A stretch of 8,025 nucleotides of DNA, taken from the NCBI GenBank assembly GCA_030727885.1, contig JANRAT010000082.1, forward strand, positions 1-8,025, given 5' to 3'. This stretch comes from Rhodospirillales bacterium. Lineage in GTDB: Bacteria; Pseudomonadota; Alphaproteobacteria; Rhodospirillales; Casp-alpha2. Position 1 is the first letter of the stretch. Every line of letters starts with the position of its first letter. Of this stretch, positions 1 through 5,497 are shown one piece after another. The notes under the pieces are model-generated. The model worked only from the letters and a program-made list of their open reading frames with translations. It had not been told where the DNA came from and ran no database searches. Both the position numbers and the translations under genes were made by a program.

Positions 1-1723
1 TCTGCATGTAGCGGATCAGATACTCGTTATTTTTAAACGCATCCGACTGACCCAAAAGTGCAACTAACTTGTCGGCAATGTCATTAATTTCTGAACGCAG
101 CTTTTCTTCATCCCAGCATTTTTCAAAGCGTGTTCTGGTCATAACTTTGTGGCGTTTTCTAATGCGATTTAAATCCCGTTTTTTTAAATGTGGGAAAGCA
201 TTGAGCTGCAAAGTATTGGATTTTACGGGAATGGCTCCATCGATCTTTGCGCCATCACTGCAATTGTAGAAATTGCGTCCCTTTCCAAGCATGAGGATCG
301 TTTCCCGGATGACCTTCAGGCCCCAAAGAAAATCATCTGAAGCATAGAATTGCCCGCTGAAATTCGCCGCGACAGGATGACCAAACTCCCTTACATAACC
401 GACGATTGCGGTATCGGTGAAAAGAACATTGTCTTTGGCATGATCAAGACCATTCCCACGAGATCCAAAATCGGTACCAAAAAAAAAGATATGCTTGGCA
501 CCCAGATCGATCGCAAAAGAGAAGCTCGCATTGACCACAAGGGGATCCGGCATGCTCAAGGAATTCTTAGTCATGTTCCCGAATAATGGAAAAGCAGGCG
601 TGGTATCGCGATAATAGTAAAGTATATCGGCAAAGAACGGGGTTATATGATGCTCAATCGCCGTTGGGAAGACTGAGCATATAGAAGATAAATCAAACGA
701 ACCGGACAATTCCAATATAGAAGAATAGACATGGATGTTTTCTAATTCGATATGGAAATCAGGCGTTATCCCATTAACCAGCAATGAACGTATGGCCGAA
801 CCTGTGGAGATTATGATCGCCTTATTTGCATGCGTACGTAAAAACTCGATATCTGAATCAAGCGAAGCGCCTGCGCCGACGATGAAAACAGGCGTCTCAA
901 TATCGGCCGTTTCCGCACGTTGAAAGAAATTGTTAGGCCCCTCCCGTAAATTCAAATACGAATTTTTTAGCATTAAAGCGTTATCGAAAAGAAAGCCTAA
1001 ACCGGCCAAAATCGTCCCGGCATTCCTTTGTATATTTTCAACCGCGGGTTTCGAATTCTCCATATCGCTGTAAACGAAACATGGCGTGCCATCGAGACCG
1101 GAAGGGCAATAATTTCTGATCACCTTTTGTATCTGTGCGGTGACTATATGCGGATCATGATCAAAATTGATGATGACCGCGCCGCCAATTCGAGCCTGTT
1201 GTGATAATAGTTCATGCCATGGATAGACATGAAGAGAGTGATGCAAATGATCAATGTTTGGATCGATGAACATCACGAAAACCGGGGATGTCTTTCGAAT
1301 TAGAGCATCAATATGATGGCCAAGACCGATCCCGAACGACAAAAGAAAAAAAGCGTCAGTTTTCGGCAGGCCATTTGTAAATTGGATATTTTCTGATTTC
1401 GCCTGATCCAGAATGTTCTTCAGAAGTAAATTGCCATATCGGTCCAGAAGTCCGGGTTCAGGCTTCGCAATGGCAAGGTGCGTTGGAAATTCGTCAAATT
1501 TCTCAATCTTTTCTGCCGCGATTGCTGCGGCTCGTCCGGAAAATTCTCGCGACCCATCACAGACAATATCCGGTGTGCCATCGGCATCAAAAACCAGAGT
1601 CGATTTTGGTTGATGCGTTACAAGTATTTTATATATTTCGAAATTGTACTGCTCAAAAGAACGCAGATTTTTTTCGAATAAAACTTTCGCTTGAGATGCA
1701 TAGAGAGCACGGCTGTCGGTCAT
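1..1723 (-). CDS. Motility accessory factor (Maf) / DUF115 family protein, flagellin glycosylation, C-terminus cut by window edge
   Basis: Read on the minus strand from ATG at 1723, the frame stays open to the window edge, giving 574 residues without a stop; the C-terminus is missing. Residues 278-289 (PVFIVGAGASLD) are the glycine-rich Rossmann-type segment of the family. Residues 306-329 carry the DUF115/MAF_flag10 signature (STGSAIRSLL, then NGITPDFHIELEN), and 412-420 (IFFFGTDFG) match the conserved acidic motif after the LGAKHI strand. By family knowledge, Maf proteins act in the cytoplasm and are thought to transfer nonulosonic acid sugars (pseudaminic or legionaminic type) to flagellin before export. 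The fold is related to MptE-type pterin pyrophosphokinases, which explains common misannotation. The Shine-Dalgarno region (AAAGACC before ATG) is weak. A loose promoter-like pair lies upstream (minus-strand TTTACA at 1765-1760, TGAAAT at 1741-1736) but leaves almost no leader. The gene is AT-richer than the right half of the window, as is common for surface-glycosylation loci. Confidence 0.88.
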   Translation of the reverse strand, partial: MTDSRALYASQAKVLFEKNLRSFEQYNFEIYKILVTHQPKSTLVFDADGTPDIVCDGSREFSGRAAAIAAEKIEKFDEFPTHLAIAKPEPGLLDRYGNLLLKNILDQAKSENIQFTNGLPKTDAFFLLSFGIGLGHHIDALIRKTSPVFVMFIDPNIDHLHHSLHVYPWHELLSQQARIGGAVIINFDHDPHIVTAQIQKVIRNYCPSGLDGTPCFVYSDMENSKPAVENIQRNAGTILAGLGFLFDNALMLKNSYLNLREGPNNFFQRAETADIETPVFIVGAGASLDSDIEFLRTHANKAIIISTGSAIRSLLVNGITPDFHIELENIHVYSSILELSGSFDLSSICSVFPTAIEHHITPFFADILYYYRDTTPAFPLFGNMTKNSLSMPDPLVVNASFSFAIDLGAKHIFFFGTDFGSRGNGLDHAKDNVLFTDTAIVGYVREFGHPVAANFSGQFYASDDFLWGLKVIRETILMLGKGRNFYNCSDGAKIDGAIPVKSNTLQLNAFPHLKKRDLNRIRKRHKVMTRTRFEKCWDEEKLRSEINDIADKLVALLGQSDAFKNNEYLIRYMQ

Positions 1724-2369
1724 AAATTGGTCTTTATTTCAGTTTGGGATTCAGTCGAGTGTAAATCCTCAACCGTAAATAAAATAGGATTTCATGTCCT
1801 ATTGTTTGCTTTCTTCGAAGAGATGTTTTGATTTGCACTCATCGTAATGAAAGGGGTGAGGATGCGTGCTTTCTGATTAGGCACCTCAATAAAGTCTCAA
1901 AGTTTTCATATGGTGTAAATGTTAAATGCAAATTGATCCCGTCATATGCATTTTCTAGTCGCATTACATACTTTGTCACACGCTGGAAAAGGCGTTGTCG
2001 TAAGGTGCAATTTAATTGATGAAGCGCAAATGGTGTGGGTTTAGCTCAGAATGAGCACACTATCTTGAAAGTGGTATATGTCGTAGATTGAAAAGGCATG
2101 GCGCTTGGACCATTCCGTGAGCGCGCGGACGAGGTAATACGTTCACGTGCGCACCAGAAAAAGTGAAAACATCACCCTGAAAAGCTAATCTGTTAAGGAT
2201 GTTGTCAGGCCTTAGTGCCAAGATTTTCAACGGTTTGCGGTTATGCCTCCATTGTATCGCTAAGAGTTTATTAACGGGAAATGCTTTAAACCGGTCACTG
2301 GACTCTTGTTTTTTTTGACAAAGGTCAAGGCGCGGAAGGATCGGTCGTATTGAGCGGCCGGATAAATGC
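1724..2369. other. 646-bp AT-rich gene-free region
   Basis: No convincing gene is visible. The two open frames here are a 63-codon frame with a TTG start (1828-2019, plus) and a minus-strand frame at 2060-2482 that is antisense to the exporter remnant; neither resembles a known protein. The region holds a good hairpin at 1783-1803 and a looser inverted repeat (AAATGCA at 1924-1930, TGCATTT at 1947-1953, 16-nt gap). It also has a short GCTCA-gaa-TGAGC hairpin at 2044-2056, a run of eight T at 2309-2316 and an isolated TTGACA at 2315-2320. The region separates the divergent maf and exporter-remnant genes, so it should contain the maf promoter. It may also be what is left of deleted DNA, given the truncated gene at its right end. 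Confidence 0.6.
1783..1803 (-). terminator. Hairpin upstream of maf, terminator-like on the minus strand
   Basis: AATAGGA (1783-1789) and TCCTATT (1797-1803) are perfect inverted repeats. A T-G wobble can extend the stem to 8 pairs around a 5-nt loop. On the minus strand the stem is followed directly by TTATTTA, a T-rich tail as in an intrinsic terminator. On the plus strand the tail (GTTTGCTTTC) is poorer. The stem is AT-rich, so it would be a weak terminator. No minus-strand gene ends just upstream, so it could instead be a leader structure of the maf transcript or a protein-binding palindrome. Confidence 0.35.
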
Positions 2370-2801
2370 ATGAGTTTGGCTGCAAGGCTGAGAGAAGCGA
2401 GACCGAAAGGCAATGTGCTTGGTCGTATCGCATATACGCCGGGTGGGGTCTTTGACCTGATCATTGCTTCGGTGTTCATCAACCTGTTGGCGTTAGCGAT
2501 GCCGCTGATGCTGTTGCAGGTCTATGACCGCATCATACCTAATTCAGCTGAAGGCACGTTGATTCTGCTGATCATTGGCGTCGGTTCGGCATTGATCCTG
2601 GAAGCGTGCCTTAGTCAGGGGCGATCTTATGTCAGCGGCTGGATGGGGGCCCGTTTCGAGCATCTGGCCGGGGTTGCCGCCGTTGAGAGAATTCTCAACG
2701 TGTCGATCATTGATTTCGAGCATCAGGGATCAGGCGTCCATCTCGAACGATTTAATGCACTGGGCCCGCTGAAAGAGTTTTATGCCGGTCAGGCTAAGTG
2801 A
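2370..2801 (+). pseudogene. N-terminal remnant of a type I secretion-type ABC exporter (membrane domain)
   Basis: The open frame gives 143 residues. After a basic N-terminus there is a hydrophobic helix at about 28-50 (includes INLLALAMPLMLLQVYDRI) and a second at about 62-81 (LILLIIGVGSALILEACL). Next comes the cytoplasmic segment with RSYVSGWMGARFEHL and IIDFEHQGSGVHLERFNAL, typical of HlyB/PrtD-like ABC transporter membrane domains. Intact relatives have six helices plus a C-terminal ATPase and run to roughly 550-720 residues. Here the protein ends within the conserved FYAGQA segment followed by Lys and a stop. No Walker A, signature or Walker B motif is present, and the next gene is an unrelated Nudix hydrolase on the other strand. 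The ATG at 2370 has only a weak GGCCGGA Shine-Dalgarno sequence. I infer a deletion or rearrangement that left the first fifth or quarter of the gene; it cannot transport anything alone. Confidence 0.75.
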
Positions 2802-2806
2802 GGGGC

Positions 2807-2854
2807 GTCGTGCTTGCGATTAGGGCGCACGACCTATTGCGAAGTGCGCAATAG
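2807..2854. terminator. Two adjacent small hairpins at the convergent junction
   Basis: GTCGTGC (2807-2813) is complementary to GCACGAC (2827-2833), a 7-bp stem with a 13-nt loop. Directly next to it CTATTGCG (2834-2841) pairs with CGCAATAG (2847-2854), an 8-bp stem with a 5-nt loop that includes the stop codon of the Nudix gene. They lie between the exporter remnant and the convergent Nudix gene, where a bidirectional terminator is expected, but neither stem is followed by a T run. Factor-independent termination is therefore uncertain. Confidence 0.3.
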
Positions 2855-3286
2855 CATATCGGCTTGTTCGATAATTCTTAGGGTTTCAGTCCATAAACCG
2901 AGCGTTCGCATTTCATCGAGGCTTATCCATTGTGCATCGGCGGCATCGCCGCCGGCTTGGGGGCTATCGCCGTTGACCGGCGTCGCCCATACGTCGACGA
3001 GCGTATAGTGATACTGAACCAGCCCCTTGGCATCACGGGTGATGGAATCGACGACATCTATGAGCCCATGGATTTTGGCATCAAGACCGGTCTCTTCCTT
3101 TATTTCGCGGAGCGCGGCTTCAAATACCGTCTCGCCGACCTTTTGTGCTCCGCCTGGAAGGCTCCAGGAACCGGCACGTGGCGGCTTTCCGCGCTTGATC
3201 AGCACGACACCTTTTTCGCTCAGGATTACGGCACCGACGCCGACCAGCGGCCTTGCAGGATATTCTCGCCCTGTGCTTGAAGTCAT
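2834..3286 (-). CDS. Nudix hydrolase
   Basis: A 150-residue single-domain protein of the usual Nudix length. Residues 46-68 form a complete Nudix box, GX5EX7REUXEEXGU: G46, E52, then REIKEETGL at 60-68, whose glutamates bind the catalytic divalent metal. It is preceded by the typical strand and loop AGSWSLPGG at 38-46. Family enzymes hydrolyse a nucleoside diphosphate linked to another moiety, often removing damaged nucleotides or turning over ADP-ribose or nucleotide sugars. The sequence does not settle the substrate; the LVGVGAVI start and the general layout resemble small ADP-ribose pyrophosphatase-like or MutT-like members. It is divergent from the cNMP-binding gene, with 33 bp between the two ATG codons if the upstream start of the latter is used. 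It converges on the exporter remnant. Confidence 0.9.
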   Translation of the reverse strand: MTSSTGREYPARPLVGVGAVILSEKGVVLIKRGKPPRAGSWSLPGGAQKVGETVFEAALREIKEETGLDAKIHGLIDVVDSITRDAKGLVQYHYTLVDVWATPVNGDSPQAGGDAADAQWISLDEMRTLGLWTETLRIIEQADMLLRTSQ

Positions 3287-3319
3287 TCGAAAGATTCCGC
3301 GTTTCGTGGATTACATTAT

Positions 3320-3733
3320 ATGAGTGATGTGCGTAAGATAGCGGTAATGATGGCGATTAGAAACGCCGCTAATTTTGAAACGGGGCAGGCAATGGCCGAC
3401 ATTTTAGAACGCCGGACGTTAAAAGGTGGCGACACCATATTCCGCGAGGGTGAAGCGGGAAGCAGCGCCTATGTCGTTCAGGCTGGTGAGGTGATTATCA
3501 CCAAGCTGATCGATGGTGAAGAAGTTGTCCTTGGTACCATTGGTGTTGGCGGAATTTTCGGTGAGATGGCACTGATCGATGATCTTCCTCGTATGGCGAC
3601 TGCGAAAGTCAAAATCGGAGCGACAATCGTGACCATCTCCAAAGCCATGTATCAGGACAAATTAAAGAAGACGGATCCGTTCATTCGCGCCTTGCTGCGT
3701 ATTATGGTTGAGACGGTCCGGAGCTCGAAATAA
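3320..3733 (+). CDS. Stand-alone cyclic nucleotide-binding (Crp/PKA-R type) domain protein
   Basis: This 137-residue protein is essentially one cNMP-binding domain. The beta-roll starts near residue 32 (RTLKGGDTIFREGEAGSSAY, then VVQAGEVIITK). The phosphate-binding cassette at 80-95 reads FGEMALIDDLPRMATA, with Glu82 and Arg91 in the positions that bind the ribose 2'-hydroxyl and cyclic phosphate in PKA/CRP-type domains, so ligand binding is plausible. A closing helix covers about 118-135. There is no DNA-binding, kinase or channel domain, so any output must come through a partner. The ATG at 3320 has no clear Shine-Dalgarno sequence and lies in an AT-rich TACATTATATGAG stretch that could itself be promoter. 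Met25 (ATG at 3392, preceded by GGGGCAGG) is a credible alternative start, giving 113 residues and keeping the whole domain. It is probably co-transcribed with the hydrolase 26 bp downstream. Confidence 0.85.
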   Translation: MSDVRKIAVMMAIRNAANFETGQAMADILERRTLKGGDTIFREGEAGSSAYVVQAGEVIITKLIDGEEVVLGTIGVGGIFGEMALIDDLPRMATAKVKIGATIVTISKAMYQDKLKKTDPFIRALLRIMVETVRSSK

Positions 3734-3759
3734 GCGTGTCTCAAGGGACTGGAACGTAG

Positions 3760-4638
3760 ATGTTTGACGGTTTCCAGACGCGGGAACTGCCTGGTGCCGA
3801 TGGCACGACGATCCATACACGGATCAAAGGCGACGGCCCGCCATTGCTGCTTTTGCATGGCTATCCGCAAACCCACACGATCTGGCACCTGATTGCTCCT
3901 GCACTTGCCAAGGACTTTACCGTTGTGGCGGCAGATTTGCGCGGTTATGGCGACAGTTCCAAACCTCAAGGCGCGCCTGACCACTCCAACTATTCAAAGC
4001 GTGCGATGGCAGCCGATATGGTCGCCGTCATGCGCGGGCTGGGGTTTGAAACCTTTGCTGTTGTCGGCCATGACCGAGGCGGTCGGGTTGCACACAGAAT
4101 GGCGCTCGATCATCCGGATGTGATCACCGGCCTGGTTGTTCTGGATATCGTGCCGACATACACGCTGTTTGCTGAAACCGACAAAGCCTTCGCCCTTGGC
4201 TATTATCACTGGTTTTTCCTGGCGCAGCCTGCGCCATTGCCGGAAAGCCTGATTGGTGCTGACCCTGTGTTCTTTATGGACACCAAAATGGGACACTGGA
4301 GTGCCAAGGAGGCCGTATTTTCGGATGCTGCGATGGCTGAATACCGGCGTTGCTTTTCCGATCCCCGGACCATACATGCGTCATGTGAAGATTACCGGGC
4401 AGCAGCAACCGTTGATCTTGAACATGATGCGGCAGACCTTAACCGCAAGGTCATATGTCCGACACTGGCGCTGTGGGGTGAATTCGGCCTGATGCATAAA
4501 ACGTTCGATGTTCTCGCAACCTGGCAGGAACGTTGCCATCAGCTTAGCGGACGCGTGATGCCGTGCGGTCATTTCCTGCCTGAAGAGGCACCTGACCAGA
4601 CGCTGCTTGAAATCCGCAGGTTTCTCGGTGCCAAATAG
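3760..4638 (+). CDS. Haloacetate (fluoroacetate) dehalogenase-type alpha/beta hydrolase
   Basis: This 292-residue protein has the alpha/beta-hydrolase fold throughout: oxyanion loop HGYPQ at 33-37, DLRGYGDSSKP at 59-69 and the nucleophile elbow VGHDRGGR at 102-109. Asp105 is the nucleophile, as in dehalogenases rather than the Ser of esterases. The set matches that described for fluoroacetate dehalogenase FAcD (RPA1163): Asp105, Arg106 and Arg109 (carboxylate binding), Asp129 (acid, in VVLDIVPT), His150-Trp151 and Tyr212 (halide pocket), and His271 (catalytic base, in CGHFLPEE). Trp180 also corresponds to a known pocket residue. By family knowledge such enzymes hydrolyse haloacetates to glycolate and halide. 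Some relatives with the same elbow are epoxide hydrolases, so the substrate is inferred. ATG 3760 has GGA/TGGAA about 6 nt upstream. No signal peptide is seen, so it should be cytoplasmic. It lies between the cNMP-binding and DUF502 genes on the same strand. Confidence 0.82.
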   Translation: MFDGFQTRELPGADGTTIHTRIKGDGPPLLLLHGYPQTHTIWHLIAPALAKDFTVVAADLRGYGDSSKPQGAPDHSNYSKRAMAADMVAVMRGLGFETFAVVGHDRGGRVAHRMALDHPDVITGLVVLDIVPTYTLFAETDKAFALGYYHWFFLAQPAPLPESLIGADPVFFMDTKMGHWSAKEAVFSDAAMAEYRRCFSDPRTIHASCEDYRAAATVDLEHDAADLNRKVICPTLALWGEFGLMHKTFDVLATWQERCHQLSGRVMPCGHFLPEEAPDQTLLEIRRFLGAK

Positions 4639-4668
4639 ACGCATAACAATATAAAAAAGGCAAAAACC

Positions 4669-5493
4669 ATGACTTCATCTGAACCCGGCCCAGGCAATAA
4701 ACCGAACGAAGAAGCGACACAGGTGCGATCACGCATGTCGTTATCGCAACGGCTCCGCGCCTATATGTTTGCCGGGATTCTTGTCACGGCGCCGATCTTC
4801 ATTACGTTTTATCTGGCATGGCTCTTCGTGACCTTTGTCGACAGCAAGATAAACCCGCTGATTCCGGCCAAATACAATCCCGAGACTTATCTGCCGTTCG
4901 CGGTACCGGGGCTCGGCCTGCTGATCCTGATAATTGCCCTGATGCTTGTCGGTGCTTTGACGGCGGGTTTCTTCGGCCGGTTATGGATGCGCTTGTCAGA
5001 ACGCATCCTCAGCCAGATGCCGGTGATCCGGAATGTCTATTCGGCGGTGAAGCAAATTCTTGAAACCGTGCTCGCCCAGCAATCGAACGCCTTCCGCGAA
5101 GCCGTGCTGATTGAATATCCGAGGCGCGGCATGTGGGCGATCGGTTTCCTGACCGGGATTACCAAGGGCGAAGTGCAGAATCTGACCGAAGAAGAATGCA
5201 TCAATGTGTTCTTGCCGACGACGCCGAACCCAACGTCCGGTTTTCTGCTATTCGTTCCAAAAAAGGATATCGTGCCATTGAGCATGTCGGTCGAGGACGC
5301 AATCAAAATGGTGATTTCGGGTGGCATCGTCACACCGCCAGACAAGCGTCCTGCCGCGGTGCGTGCCAAACCGGTCGTCTCTGCCCAGACCTATGAGGAC
5401 ATGGACGTGCTCCGCGAAAAGGACAGTAATCCGATCCTGGTGCCGAAAGAATCACGACCGGGTGACCTGGTAGATAAGCTCGCCGATGACTGA
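4669..5493 (+). CDS. DUF502 family inner-membrane protein
   Basis: A 274-residue protein with two strongly hydrophobic segments, about 33-57 (FAGILVTAPIFITFYLAWLF) and 77-103 (VPGLGLLILIIALMLVGALT), preceded by a charged, probably cytoplasmic N-terminus. The soluble part carries the DUF502 hallmarks: MPVIRNVYSAVKQ at 117-129, FLPTTPNPTSG at 181-191, VPKKDIVPLSMSVEDA at 196-211 and SGGIVTPP at 217-224. Its C-terminal tail beyond about 225 is polar and likely disordered. The molecular function of the family is not established. AAGG (4657-4660) sits 8 nt before the ATG. It follows the hydrolase after 30 bp and is tail to tail with recG with only 4 bp between stop codons. DUF502 genes beside recG are, as I recall, a recurrent alphaproteobacterial arrangement. 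Confidence 0.9.
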   Translation: MTSSEPGPGNKPNEEATQVRSRMSLSQRLRAYMFAGILVTAPIFITFYLAWLFVTFVDSKINPLIPAKYNPETYLPFAVPGLGLLILIIALMLVGALTAGFFGRLWMRLSERILSQMPVIRNVYSAVKQILETVLAQQSNAFREAVLIEYPRRGMWAIGFLTGITKGEVQNLTEEECINVFLPTTPNPTSGFLLFVPKKDIVPLSMSVEDAIKMVISGGIVTPPDKRPAAVRAKPVVSAQTYEDMDVLREKDSNPILVPKESRPGDLVDKLADD

Positions 5494-5497
5494 TTGT

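Noticed and set aside
1828..2019. 63-codon plus-strand frame starting with TTG.
   Set aside because: No Shine-Dalgarno sequence, no domain, and rich in residues typical of translated non-coding AT-rich DNA.
2034..2110. tRNA-like stretch: TAGCTCAG...GAGC resembles a D-arm, and CTTGAAA looks like an anticodon loop with UGA.
   Set aside because: The D-loop is too short and lacks GG, no 7-bp acceptor stem closes it, and there is no GGTTCRA T-arm. It is probably chance.
2315..2320. Perfect TTGACA before the exporter remnant.
   Set aside because: At 16-18 bp spacing only GGATCG-like sequence follows, with no acceptable -10 box, so I did not call a promoter.
2060..2482. 140-codon minus-strand open frame.
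   Set aside because: It overlaps the exporter remnant on the opposite strand, has no recognisable motif and looks like an antisense shadow.
4650..4655. TATAAA just before DUF502, a -10-like box.
   Set aside because: No -35 match at proper spacing, and transcription would begin beyond the Shine-Dalgarno sequence.
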